This document shows, piece after piece, positions 40,863 through 49,790 of a DNA stretch of 49,900 bases; position 1 is the first letter of the stretch, and each line of letters begins with the position of its first letter. The notes under the pieces were generated by a model that had not been told where the DNA came from, ran no database searches, and saw only the letters and a list, made by a program, of their open reading frames with translations. Where the stretch lies: NCBI RefSeq assembly GCF_003285015.1, contig NZ_QMFB01000042.1:1-49900 (forward strand), given 5' to 3'. The position numbers and the translations under genes were made by a program. Source of the DNA: Paenibacillus contaminans (GTDB lineage: Bacteria; Bacillota; Bacilli; Paenibacillales; NBRC-103111).

Positions 40863-40891
40863 TTGACTTTAATCTGCTGTCCTGATAAGCT
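40863..40891 (+). promoter_or_regulatory. Promoter of the peroxiredoxin gene
   Basis: TTGACT (40863-40868) and TAAGCT (40886-40891) are separated by 17 bases. The -10 fits only the TAnnnT core. The promoter is bracketed by the PerR box and a Fur-like palindrome. Confidence 0.6.
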
Positions 40892-40903
40892 AGTAACAGG
40901 TTT

Positions 40904-40918
40904 TGATAATCATTCTCA
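40904..40918. promoter_or_regulatory. Fur-family-like palindrome after the peroxiredoxin promoter
   Basis: TGATAATCATTCTCA matches the 7-1-7 Fur box TGATAATnATTATCA at all but one position. It lies just downstream of the expected transcription start, a position suited to repression. It could be a Fur site or a weaker second PerR site. Confidence 0.6.
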
Positions 40919-40939
40919 AACACAGGGAGGACATTCACA

Positions 40940-41479
40940 ATGACAACGCGTTTAGTAGGTAAACAAGCACCCGATTTTACGATGGAAACGGCTTTCGGCA
41001 ACGGAGAAGGCTTCGGACAAGTTTCCCTCAGCGATTATAAAGGAAAATGGCTCGTTCTGTTCTTCTATCCGCTCGATTTCACATTCGTATGCCCGACTGA
41101 AATTACGGCGCTGAGCGAAGCGGCTGAAGACTTCGAACGTCTCGACACCGAGATCGTCGGCGTCAGCGTGGACAGCAAGCATTCTCACCGCGCTTGGATC
41201 AATACGCCTAAAGAAGCTAACGGACTCGGCAAGCTGAACTTCCCGCTTGCTGCGGATTTGACCAAGCAGGTTGCCCGCGATTACGGCGTCCTGATCGAAG
41301 AAGAAGGCGTAGCGCTTCGCGGCTTGTTCATTATCGATCCGGAAGGCGAATTGAAATACCAAGTCGTTAACCATAACGACGTAGGCCGCAGCGTCGACGA
41401 AACGCTTCGCGTGCTTCAAGCGCTGCAATCCGGCGGACTTTGCCCTGCCAACTGGAAACCGGGCGACAGTACGTTGTAA
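40940..41479 (+). CDS. 2-Cys peroxiredoxin (AhpC/Prx1 type)
   Basis: This 179-residue cytoplasmic peroxidase reduces hydrogen and organic peroxides. The peroxidatic cysteine is C51 in PLDFTFVCPTE, and the resolving cysteine is C168 in GGLCPANWKPG. The conserved arginine lies in the LRGLFIIDPEG region and the HRAW segment is typical. GGGAGGAC precedes the ATG. A consensus PerR box and a Fur-like palindrome bracket its promoter. The next gene, 80 bases on, encodes a Grx-TrxR fusion that is the natural candidate reductant. No AhpF-type gene is nearby. Confidence 0.96.
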   Translation: MTTRLVGKQAPDFTMETAFGNGEGFGQVSLSDYKGKWLVLFFYPLDFTFVCPTEITALSEAAEDFERLDTEIVGVSVDSKHSHRAWINTPKEANGLGKLNFPLAADLTKQVARDYGVLIEEEGVALRGLFIIDPEGELKYQVVNHNDVGRSVDETLRVLQALQSGGLCPANWKPGDSTL

Positions 41480-41559
41480 AATATAGGAGTATCGGCTTCA
41501 CTTCATCATAAGATGACGTTTTGAGCGATCTCCATAATTGGACAAGGGGGGACTTATCG

Positions 41560-42900
41560 ATGACAGCACCGGTTATTGTTTATACAAGCGTCGGCTGTCC
41601 GCGATGCCACGAGGTAAAGCGGCAGCTCAAGGAATGGAACGTAGCCTACGAAGAGAGGAACGTTACCGAGAGCGAGGAATATTTTAAAGAATTGCAAAGC
41701 AACCGCATTTTCGGCACGCCGGCTACCTTCATCGGTTCGAAGGTCGTCCTCGGCTACCAGGAAGCGAAGCTTCAACAAGCGCTGGAGGCCATCGGAGCAT
41801 TCGGCAGCGCGAACGAATCCTCCGCTCCGCAAGCGGCTGATGCGGCCAGTGCCGACAGCGAAGCCGCTAAAGCGGAGGAAGCAACCGGCGCGGTTTCCGA
41901 TACCGGTTCTTCCGAAGAGAAAGATGAGCTGTTCCAGCCAGTGGACGAAAGCATTCTCTCTCGGGTATACGATTTCGTCGTCATCGGCGGCGGTCCTGCC
42001 GGCGCCTCGGCAGCCGTATATGCGAGCCGCGGTAGGCTCGATACGCTTGTCATCGATAAAGCGCCCACAGCGGGTACATTGGCGACAACCCATAAAATCG
42101 CCAACTACCCGGGCGTACGCGGCGAATTGACAGGCCTTGAGCTCCTGAAGGAGATGCAGTGGCAAGCCAAAGATTTCGGCACCACCTTCGTGCAAACGAA
42201 CGTGCTGGGCGTCGACTTCAGCGACCCTGCCGTTAAGAAGCTGCAAGTGCCTGAAGGAACGATTCAAGCGCGTACCGTATTTATTGCGGTCGGCGCGAAA
42301 GCTCCTTCAAGCTCGATCATTGGCGAGAACGAGTTTGTCGGCCGCGGCGTCAGCTACTGCTCGACCTGCGATGCCGCCTTCTTCCAAGACAGGACGGTCG
42401 TGGTCGCCGGCGATAACGACGAGGCGCTGCAGGAAGCAGAGGCGCTTGCCAAGTTCTGCCGCGAGGTCAAAGTACTTATGCCTACCGCCATCGTACGGGG
42501 CGAATACGATCTGGAGCGGCTTGAAGCCAAGCCGAACGTAACGATCTACAAGAAATATCGCGTCAAGCAAATCAATGGCGATCATAGCGTCAACGAGGTC
42601 GTCATCCAAGACGACAAGAGACAAGAGCAGGTTTGGTCGATCGACGGCGTGTTCCTCTACTTGTCCGGTCTCAAGCCGGGCACTTCATTCTTGAAGGATG
42701 CCGTGCGGTTGGACGAAGAAGGCTACGTGCGCGTAGACGACCAGCTTCGCACCAGCGTAGCGGGCGTTTATGCAGGCGGGGATTCCCGGCGCACCATCGT
42801 GAAGCAGGCGGTCATATCCGCAGCCGACGGCTGTATTGCCGCTCTTGGAGCAGAGCGACACATTCATCACCGCGAAAACATTCGCGCGCAATACGCGTAA
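41560..42900 (+). CDS. Glutaredoxin-thioredoxin reductase fusion protein
   Basis: This 446-residue fusion has an N-terminal glutaredoxin-like domain (about 1-80; CPRC at residues 13-16, cis-proline in FGTPATF) and a flexible Ala/Ser/Glu-rich linker (about 82-130). A low-molecular-weight thioredoxin-reductase-like flavoprotein follows: FAD motif GGGPAGASAA at 143-152, redox pair CSTC at 267-270, C-terminal FAD motif GVYAGGD. The usual NADPH site is altered: VVGGGDSAVEEA is replaced by VVAGDNDEALQEA and the HRRDxxR motif by MPTAIVR. Electron supply may therefore not be NADPH. The start ATG at 41560 has AAGGGGGGA upstream. It is probably co-transcribed with the peroxiredoxin under PerR control and may reduce it through the Grx domain. 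Confidence 0.93.
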   Translation: MTAPVIVYTSVGCPRCHEVKRQLKEWNVAYEERNVTESEEYFKELQSNRIFGTPATFIGSKVVLGYQEAKLQQALEAIGAFGSANESSAPQAADAASADSEAAKAEEATGAVSDTGSSEEKDELFQPVDESILSRVYDFVVIGGGPAGASAAVYASRGRLDTLVIDKAPTAGTLATTHKIANYPGVRGELTGLELLKEMQWQAKDFGTTFVQTNVLGVDFSDPAVKKLQVPEGTIQARTVFIAVGAKAPSSSIIGENEFVGRGVSYCSTCDAAFFQDRTVVVAGDNDEALQEAEALAKFCREVKVLMPTAIVRGEYDLERLEAKPNVTIYKKYRVKQINGDHSVNEVVIQDDKRQEQVWSIDGVFLYLSGLKPGTSFLKDAVRLDEEGYVRVDDQLRTSVAGVYAGGDSRRTIVKQAVISAADGCIAALGAERHIHHRENIRAQYA

Positions 42901-42953
42901 GCGCAGCATTCGCACTCGCGTAACCCTCCGGCCCAAATACGCGGGCCGTGCAA

Positions 42954-42983
42954 GAAGCCCCGGCGGATTTCCGCCGGGGCTTC
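42954..42983. terminator. Bidirectional terminator between Grx-TrxR and ABC genes
   Basis: GAAGCCCCGGCGGA (42954-42967) pairs perfectly with its complement at 42970-42983 across two unpaired T. A T-rich run (CTTTGC) follows on the plus strand. The genes on either side converge. Confidence 0.85.
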
Positions 42984-43031
42984 CTTTGCGTTGTCGGGAC
43001 ACACTTGCGCCAAGCAAGCAAATTAAATGCA

Positions 43032-44333
43032 CTACTTTTTCAAGCTGTCCCACGTTTTTTGGAAGTCGTCGAGCATCTGCTCTTTCGTTTTTTGCTTGCC
43101 GACGTAGCCTTGCATCGCATCGCCGAATTTTTTGCTGGAGGATTCGCCGCCCGGGAATTTGAACCAGTTCCAGCTAAGCGTATTCCCGTCTTTGCTGTAC
43201 TTGATAATATCGGCCGCCAAAGGTCCGAGTATGTTCTCATCGGCCGTTATCGACTTGAATGCGGGAATGAATTTGAACTCTTCGGTAATATATTTTTTGC
43301 CGATGTCGGAAGTAACCATCCAATTCAGAAACTTCTTCGCTTCTTCCTTCACCGCCGAGTTTTTGTTGATGACCCAGTTGTTCGGCACGCCGACGGGAAG
43401 CTTATTCATAGCAGCTGCGTCGTCGGAAATCGGCATCGGGAGAAAGCCGATTTTGATATTCGGATTCGTCTTCGTAATTTGCACTTGCGTCCAGTTGCCC
43501 TGCTGCATCATCGCCGCTTTGCCGGTCGAGAAGTCGGTTACCTGCGTGTTGTAATCCGTTTGCAGCGGGTTTTTGTTGCCGTACTTGACAGTCAGATCGA
43601 ATAGCTTCACCCAATTGTCGAACACCGGATTGCCGGTGATTTTGGCCGCGCCGCTGTTCAGATCTTTGATGAACTTATCCGGATCAGCCTGCTGCGCGAA
43701 CGGGATGTTCACGAAGTGGTTGCCGAGCACCCACCATTCGCCATAACCGTTCTCGAATGCAGTGATGCCTTTCGCTTCCAGCTTCTTAGCCGCTTCCTCG
43801 AGCTGGCTTAACGTTTTCGGCAGCTCTGTAATGCCTGCCTGTGCGAACAGATCCTTGTTATATACAAAGCCGTAACCCTCCAGGTTAAGCGGCATGCCGT
43901 ACAGCTTGCCGTCTTTGGTCATCGGGTCTTTGGCGCCGTTCACCATATCGCTTACCCACGGCTGATCGGTCAAATCCTCGAGATGCTCAAGCCAAAGATC
44001 CAGATCCGCGTTTCCGCCGTTATTGAAAATGTCCGGTCTGTCGCCGGAATTGAATTTCGCCTTCAGCGTCGCGCCGTAGTCGGCACCGCCGCCAACCGTT
44101 TCGATTACGATTTTGACGCCGGTCTGCTTCTCATACTCCGATACGAGCTTTTGCAGCTGATCGGCAATTTCAACCTTGAACTGGAACATTTTGATCGTCA
44201 CATTTTTCTTATCGGCCGGCTTCGCGGATTCTCCGGCAGCCCCTGTCGGGGGTTCTTCTTTCTTGGCTGCACAGCCGGCCGCAAGCGCAAGGAGCAGCAT
44301 AAGGACGAGACCGAACAAAGAAAACTTTTTCAT
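43032..44333 (-). CDS. Sugar ABC transporter extracellular solute-binding lipoprotein
   Basis: This 433-residue family 1 solute-binding protein has a lipoprotein signal with lipobox LAAGC (C21). The mature domain includes KFNSGDRPDIFNNGGNADLDLWLE, read in part, FSTGKAAMMQQGNWT and GKKYITEEFKFIPA, typical of CUT1 oligosaccharide receptors. ATG at 44333 was chosen because AAGGGG lies eight bases upstream. It is the third gene of the transporter unit, 119 bases after the second permease. The ATPase is missing, as is normal for CUT1 systems served by a shared MsmX-type ATPase. The sugar is unknown. Confidence 0.94.
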   Translation of the reverse strand: MKKFSLFGLVLMLLLALAAGCAAKKEEPPTGAAGESAKPADKKNVTIKMFQFKVEIADQLQKLVSEYEKQTGVKIVIETVGGGADYGATLKAKFNSGDRPDIFNNGGNADLDLWLEHLEDLTDQPWVSDMVNGAKDPMTKDGKLYGMPLNLEGYGFVYNKDLFAQAGITELPKTLSQLEEAAKKLEAKGITAFENGYGEWWVLGNHFVNIPFAQQADPDKFIKDLNSGAAKITGNPVFDNWVKLFDLTVKYGNKNPLQTDYNTQVTDFSTGKAAMMQQGNWTQVQITKTNPNIKIGFLPMPISDDAAAMNKLPVGVPNNWVINKNSAVKEEAKKFLNWMVTSDIGKKYITEEFKFIPAFKSITADENILGPLAADIIKYSKDGNTLSWNWFKFPGGESSSKKFGDAMQGYVGKQKTKEQMLDDFQKTWDSLKK

Positions 44334-44452
44334 AGTGGACACCCCTTCATCGTTATGATTTACCGCTTACAAGCTAATATTATAAAAACGTTATAACGCC
44401 GCACACCGATAATATTGAACGAAAAGGTGGAACTTGTTGAACTCTCTGCTAG

Positions 44453-45289
44453 CTATCCCTTCACAGAGCCGGCTGTAATGCCCTCGATAATATGCTTCTG
44501 CATCGCCAGAAAGAAAAGCACGATCGGCGTTACGCCAAGCACGAGAGCGGCAAGCGCCAAATCCCATTGCTTCGTATACTGGCCGAAGAACGAGTAAGTA
44601 GCCAGCGGAATCGTCCGCAGCTCCGGCCCGTTCAGCACGAGCAGCGGAAGCAGGAAGTCGTTCCATATCCATAAGCTGTTGAGCAGCACGATCGTGACGC
44701 TCATTGGCTTCAGAAGCGGAAACACGATCCGCCAAAACACGCCGTACGGCGTGCAGCCGTCAACTACGGCCGATTCCTCGACTTCGCGCGGAATCGATTT
44801 CATAAAGCCGTGATACAGGAACAAGTTTAGCGAGACGCCGAAACCGAAGTAACAGATGACGAGCCCCGGAATGCTGTTCATCAGCCCGAGCTGATCGGCC
44901 ACCCGAACGAGTGGAATCATGATCGATTGGAACGGAATGACCATGGCTGCGACGAAACAAGCGAACAGGAGGTTGTTCAGCCGGCTCGGATGCCTGACCA
45001 AGCGATATGCCGCCATCGAGCTGATGACGACCAGTCCCACGTTGCTCAGCACCGTAATCATGAAGGAATTTACGAATGCTTTCGGATAATTCATAATGCT
45101 CCAGACACGGGTATAGTTGTCAAGCTGAAGCGTTTTCGGCAAGCTCGCCGAGTTGCTCAGCAGATCGCCGAAGCTTTTGAACGAATTCACCAGAACGAAG
45201 TAAAACGGGACGAGGAACAGAAGTGCCAAAGCGATCGCAATCAGCTCCAGACCGAACGTACGGACGTTGTACCGGTTCCCTGCTTCCAT
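44453..45289 (-). CDS. Carbohydrate ABC transporter permease (MalG type)
   Basis: This 278-residue membrane subunit has six predicted helices. The EAA loop reads REVEESAVVDGCTPYGVFWRIVFPLLKP, seen in part. Preceding NNLLFACFVAAMVIPFQSIMIPL and the C-terminal EGITAGSVKG ending are typical of MalG-like subunits. The upstream gene ends in TGATG, so the stop of the first permease overlaps this start by one base. GTG three bases earlier is an equally spaced alternative start. It works with the first permease and the binding protein. Confidence 0.94.
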   Translation of the reverse strand: MEAGNRYNVRTFGLELIAIALALLFLVPFYFVLVNSFKSFGDLLSNSASLPKTLQLDNYTRVWSIMNYPKAFVNSFMITVLSNVGLVVISSMAAYRLVRHPSRLNNLLFACFVAAMVIPFQSIMIPLVRVADQLGLMNSIPGLVICYFGFGVSLNLFLYHGFMKSIPREVEESAVVDGCTPYGVFWRIVFPLLKPMSVTIVLLNSLWIWNDFLLPLLVLNGPELRTIPLATYSFFGQYTKQWDLALAALVLGVTPIVLFFLAMQKHIIEGITAGSVKG

Positions 45290-46179
45290 CACGCCTCAAC
45301 CTCCCTTCGCTTCGTAAACCTGACTTGAATGATCGTAATAAGTGCGACGACGATAAAAAAGATAACGGACTTCGCCGTCCCGAGACCGTACCGGTTATTT
45401 CGGAACGCTTCCTGATAAATGTTAAGCGCGACCGATTCCGTCGAATTAAACGGCCCGCCCTTCGTGAGCGACAAGTTCAGATCGAACATTTTGAACGACC
45501 ATGAAATCGCCAAGAACAGGCATACCGTAACCGCCGGCATAATAAGCGGCACCGTTATGGAACGGAGCATTTGCAAGCGGCTTGCGCCGTCGATCCGCGC
45601 CGCCTCCGAAAGCTCCTTCGGCACATTCATCAAAGCCGCGATGTAGATAACCATCAAATACCCTGCGCCCTGCCAAACGCTGACGATAACGATTCCCCAG
45701 AAGGCGGTTGGAGCATCGCCCAGCCAAGGAAGCTCGAAGAAGCCGATTCCGGTTAGTTCCCCCAGCGTAGCGAACCCTTTGACGAAAATAAACTGCCAAA
45801 TGAAGCCCAGCAATAACCCGCCGATAACGTTCGGAAGAAAAAAGACCGTACGGAGTATGTTGCGGCTCTTGAGCGCCTTCGTCAGCAGCAGCGCGAGCAG
45901 GAAGCCTGCCGCATTGGTCAGCAGCACTCCGGCAACCGAAAAGCGAATCGTAAACCAGAACGCCTTGCGGAAATCGGTATCCTCGAGCAGCAGCTGCTTA
46001 AAATTTCCCAGTCCTACCCATTTGACCTGGGAGGATACCCCGTTCCACTCCGTAAACGAATAATAGATGCTCATAAGGAAAGGGATGACAACGACAATGC
46101 CGAAAAACAATACGGCCGGACCGACAAAAACCGACTGCTGCAGCCAATTTGCCATACGTGTTCTGCCGCTCACGGACAT
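45289..46179 (-). CDS. Carbohydrate ABC transporter permease (MalF type)
   Basis: This 296-residue membrane subunit has six helices, with GPAVLFFGIVVVIPFLMSIYYSF near the start. The EAA loop reads KELSEAARIDGASRLQMLRSITVPLI. It is typical of the first permease in CUT1 operons. AAAAGGAGCTG precedes the ATG. It is the first gene of the permease-permease-binding protein unit and is divergent from the YesM-type kinase, which with its regulator probably controls it. Confidence 0.94.
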   Translation of the reverse strand: MSVSGRTRMANWLQQSVFVGPAVLFFGIVVVIPFLMSIYYSFTEWNGVSSQVKWVGLGNFKQLLLEDTDFRKAFWFTIRFSVAGVLLTNAAGFLLALLLTKALKSRNILRTVFFLPNVIGGLLLGFIWQFIFVKGFATLGELTGIGFFELPWLGDAPTAFWGIVIVSVWQGAGYLMVIYIAALMNVPKELSEAARIDGASRLQMLRSITVPLIMPAVTVCLFLAISWSFKMFDLNLSLTKGGPFNSTESVALNIYQEAFRNNRYGLGTAKSVIFFIVVALITIIQVRFTKRREVEA

Positions 46180-46349
46180 CAGCTCCTTTTACCGACAGGT
46201 TGTTATAACGATTTCGGTATGTAAAGTATAAAACTCGCGGAGCATCCGCAACACCGACCCTGATGACAAACTAGGTGGAATTTATTGATCTTAGTTGATA
46301 CAATGGGATTTACCATTTGAACCTTAAAAGAAGCGAGATGAGGCGCCGT

Positions 46350-48158
46350 ATGATCAGAAGCAGCATCCGCAACAAACTGGTTTTGTTTTTGCTGGCCGCC
46401 ACGATCGTCCCCATTACCACGTCTATCTTCATCACTTATTTTTATACGAAGCAATCGGTTATCAACGAAACGAAAAGCACCAACTCCAGCCTTATTTATC
46501 AGGGTCAAACGAACATCGTCAATTATTTGAACATCATCCAGCAGACGTCGCTCTTCGTCTATAACGACCCGAAGCTGTTCGACATCGTCGAGCACGGGCT
46601 GACCGACTATTTAAGCGACAAAGAAGTGTTTCGCGGCATGCAGGTGATGTCCCACTCGATCAAAGAAATTTACCAGGTTTATTTGCACGTGGCCAAAAGC
46701 AACCGATCGCATCTTATCCTAAACGACCGTACCCGCTCGGAAGCGATCGATTCCGAGCATATTCCTGAGCTGGAGCCCGGACAAGCTTGGCTGGAGCCTT
46801 CCCACCGCAGCCATGATTACGGGCTGAATCCTTTTACGCCCGAGTATGTGCCCCCAGCCACCGTCATCACGCTCCACCGCTCGATCTACGACGTAGCGTC
46901 GAAGCAAGTGCTCGGCACCTTGTCCATCGACGTTAACTTGGATGTTATCGCTTCCATCAGCGAGCAGCTGTATACCAAAAGCGGCGAAGAGCTGTACATT
47001 CTTGACGATAAAGGCACGGTCGTTTACGGTCCCCGCGAGGAGCAGATCGGCCGTGTATTGGAGGACCGGTGGGTTCCTTACATGCTTGGCCTTCCGGAGC
47101 CGAAGGGGAGCTTCGAATGGAAGGGCGGCGATTTTAAAGGTATCCAGCTCTATGAACGAATGTCGACGCCTTATATGAACTGGACGCTCGTCAAGCGGAT
47201 TTCGGACGAAGCGCTTTACCAAAGCGCCCGCCAGATCACCCTGATCAACAGTCTCGTTTACTCGTTGTTTCTAGTTGTCGTAATCGCCGCCACCGTATAT
47301 ATATCGTTTCGCTTTACGAACCCGATCCGGAAGCTCATCGGTTACATCAACAAAATCCAAAGCGGCCATTTGAACGTGGCGATCGACCTGACAGGCGGCG
47401 ACGAATTCGGCGTGCTGGCACGGCGGTTCAGACTGATGATGCAAACGTTGAATGACATGATTTTGCGCGAGTACCGGCTGGAGCTTGCCAACAAAACGAA
47501 CGAGCTAAAAGCGCTGCAAGCGCAGATCAATCCGCATTTTCTCAATAATGCTCTGCAATCGATCGGAACGCTGGCGCTGCAGCAGGATCAGCGTAAAATT
47601 TATTCGCTCATCTCCTCGCTCGGCAAAATGATGCGCTACGGCATGAACACGAACGATACGGTCGTTCCGCTGACAATGGAAGCCGACTATGTCAAGGCTT
47701 ATCTGGAGCTGCAAAAGCAGCGCTTCGGCGAAGGCTTGCAATACCGCTTCGAGCTGGAGCCGGACGCAGCCGCGGTCAAGGTGCCCAAAATGATCCTGCA
47801 GCCGATCGTCGAAAATTATTTCAAGCACGGCTTCGATTCGCCTGAGCGCGATGGGAGCATCTTAATTGCAGCGAAAATCTCAGGGGACGGCCGAATGCGT
47901 ATCGATGTGTCCGACAATGGCCGCGGTATGCCGCAAGATACGCTTGCTGCGCTTCAACATAAACTGGATACGAGCTGGCAAGCCCGGTTCGATGGCGAGG
48001 AAAGCATCGGTTTGCTTAACGTTTTGGCGCGTCTTAAACTGTATTTTAACGATCATGCACGGATTGAGCTGGAGAATGTCGTCCCTCACGGGATGAAGGT
48101 TATTTTGTGGATTCCGTTGAATCAAGGGGGAACCGGCGTTGAAAGTACTGATCGTTGA
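46350..48158 (+). CDS. YesM-type sensor histidine kinase
   Basis: This 602-residue kinase has a membrane helix at about 9-32, an extracellular sensor of about 240 residues, a second helix at about 280-303 and a HAMP domain. The HisKA_7TM-independent His_kinase core follows with phospho-acceptor motif QINPHFLNNALQ and ATPase motifs PIVENYFKHGF and DNGRGM. The family partners AraC-type response regulators and detects sugars or their binding proteins. ATG at 46350 was chosen for GAGG seven bases upstream. An in-frame TTG at 46317 and ATG at 46338 lack good sites. The stop overlaps the regulator start by 20 bases. Confidence 0.93.
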   Translation: MIRSSIRNKLVLFLLAATIVPITTSIFITYFYTKQSVINETKSTNSSLIYQGQTNIVNYLNIIQQTSLFVYNDPKLFDIVEHGLTDYLSDKEVFRGMQVMSHSIKEIYQVYLHVAKSNRSHLILNDRTRSEAIDSEHIPELEPGQAWLEPSHRSHDYGLNPFTPEYVPPATVITLHRSIYDVASKQVLGTLSIDVNLDVIASISEQLYTKSGEELYILDDKGTVVYGPREEQIGRVLEDRWVPYMLGLPEPKGSFEWKGGDFKGIQLYERMSTPYMNWTLVKRISDEALYQSARQITLINSLVYSLFLVVVIAATVYISFRFTNPIRKLIGYINKIQSGHLNVAIDLTGGDEFGVLARRFRLMMQTLNDMILREYRLELANKTNELKALQAQINPHFLNNALQSIGTLALQQDQRKIYSLISSLGKMMRYGMNTNDTVVPLTMEADYVKAYLELQKQRFGEGLQYRFELEPDAAAVKVPKMILQPIVENYFKHGFDSPERDGSILIAAKISGDGRMRIDVSDNGRGMPQDTLAALQHKLDTSWQARFDGEESIGLLNVLARLKLYFNDHARIELENVVPHGMKVILWIPLNQGGTGVESTDR

Positions 48159-49764
48159 CGATGAAAAGCACGTACGCGATGCCATTCGGCTGCTTGTGGA
48201 CTGGGACGGCTTCGGGATCGATACGATACTGGAGGCAAGCGACGGAGAAGCCGCGGTTAAACTTGTGGAAACGGAGCAGCCCGAGTTTCTCTTCACCGAT
48301 ATGATGATGCCCGGGATAAACGGCGTACAGCTGCTGGAATGGCTTCAAACGAATTCGCCGCGCACGAAATCGATCGTGATCAGCGGACACGACGACTTCG
48401 ATTTGGTCAGAAACACCGTCAAATACGGCGGCATGGATTACATTCTGAAGCCGATCGATCCTTCGGAGCTGAATGAGGCTCTTCGCAAAGCATTCGAGGC
48501 AAGATGCCAGGAAGACAAGGCCCTTCAGCACGCTCAGCAGCGGAATATCGAAATGAACCAGCTCAAGCCGGTTTACTGGGATAAAATGTTCTCGAATCTG
48601 ATTTCGGAGCCGACGTACTTCGAGTCGATTTCCGACAGCCTTCAGCAGGAATTCCAAATATCCGGAGAGATCAAGCAATGCCGCGTCGCTATTCTCAGCA
48701 TGCTTACGATGGACAGGAATGTGCGCGATAAGTTCGCCTCGTCGCTCGACCTTCTTTTTTTCTCCATCGTTAATATTTGCAATGAATATTTACGTAAACG
48801 AAACGCCGGATACGCCTTCCGTTATTGGAACAGCACGAGCGAAATCGTTTTGCTGCTGTGGCGGGAAACGAACAATGCGGAGAAGCTGCTTCACTCGATC
48901 AATGAAGGCATTGCCGGCGCCCTCAAAACGAGGTTCGATTTCGGAATCGGCTCGACGGAGCCGTTCCCCTGCGGAATAACCAAGTCGTTCCAAGAAGCGA
49001 ACACGGCTTTGCGCCAACGCAACCTGCTTAAGCGGCAATCGTGGGTACATGTTTACTCTCCAAGTAACGCTCCAAAATCCGTTGATCTCCATGTCGGCGA
49101 TTTCGAGGAAGCGATCAGGCTTGCTTTGCGGAGCCGCAGCGAGGATCATATTGAATCGGCTGTCGGGCAATGGTTCGAAGCGGTGCGCAAGCTTCCCGGC
49201 ATCAGTCTGGAGCAGCTTGAGCTGTGGCGGCATGAGTACAACGTGCTGAGGAGCCGGTATGCGAAGGAGTTTGCAGCGAAGACGGACACGGACGCCACCT
49301 CGGAAGATTGGCCGGAGCAAACGGACGCTTCACGGTACATCATCCCGTCCGATCAAGAAGGGATTTTATCCGTCACGCTCTGGCAGCGGGAATGGGCCCG
49401 GGGCCTGCTCGAATTATCGAGAAGGACCGCAGAGCAGCGTAAGGACGATCACGTCATATACGAGGTGGCTAAATATATTCAGAACCACTATCACCACGAG
49501 CTTGCGCTTCAGGATATCGCCGGACGGTTTTATTTGAGCCGCGAATATATTTCCAGAAAGTTCAAGCAAGTGTTCGGGGAAAATCTATCCGATTATATCG
49601 AACGAATCCGCATCGATAAAGCTAAGCTGCTGCTGCAAAGCCCGCATCTTCGCATCGTGCAGGTAGCCGAAATGGTCGGTTACCGCGACGAGAAATATTT
49701 CAGCAAGGTGTTCAAAAAATCGGAGGGGCTGTCGCCGGGGGAATACCGAAAAAAGCATTTATAA
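48139..49764 (+). CDS. YesN/AraC-type response regulator
   Basis: This 541-residue protein has a receiver domain with acidic pocket D7/D8, phospho-acceptor D54 in LFTDMMMPGINGVQLLEW and K in YILKPIDP. A long variable middle region (about 130-430) follows, and two AraC HTH motifs at the C-terminus: LALQDIAGRFYLSREYISRKFKQ and IVQVAEMVGYRDEKYFSKVFKK. It should activate the divergent sugar transporter on a signal through the YesM-type kinase. TTG at 48139 is the start, with AAGGGGG eight bases upstream. The gene overlaps the kinase by 20 bases. Confidence 0.93.
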   Translation: MKVLIVDDEKHVRDAIRLLVDWDGFGIDTILEASDGEAAVKLVETEQPEFLFTDMMMPGINGVQLLEWLQTNSPRTKSIVISGHDDFDLVRNTVKYGGMDYILKPIDPSELNEALRKAFEARCQEDKALQHAQQRNIEMNQLKPVYWDKMFSNLISEPTYFESISDSLQQEFQISGEIKQCRVAILSMLTMDRNVRDKFASSLDLLFFSIVNICNEYLRKRNAGYAFRYWNSTSEIVLLLWRETNNAEKLLHSINEGIAGALKTRFDFGIGSTEPFPCGITKSFQEANTALRQRNLLKRQSWVHVYSPSNAPKSVDLHVGDFEEAIRLALRSRSEDHIESAVGQWFEAVRKLPGISLEQLELWRHEYNVLRSRYAKEFAAKTDTDATSEDWPEQTDASRYIIPSDQEGILSVTLWQREWARGLLELSRRTAEQRKDDHVIYEVAKYIQNHYHHELALQDIAGRFYLSREYISRKFKQVFGENLSDYIERIRIDKAKLLLQSPHLRIVQVAEMVGYRDEKYFSKVFKKSEGLSPGEYRKKHL

Positions 49765-49765
49765 G

Positions 49766-49790
49766 AAAAACCGCCTTGCGGCGGCTTTGG
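49766..49790 (+). terminator. Terminator of the YesM/YesN-type operon
   Basis: ACCGCC (49770-49775) pairs with GGCGG(C) at 49780-49785 around a TTGC loop, followed by a short T run. It starts just after the stop codon. Confidence 0.65.
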
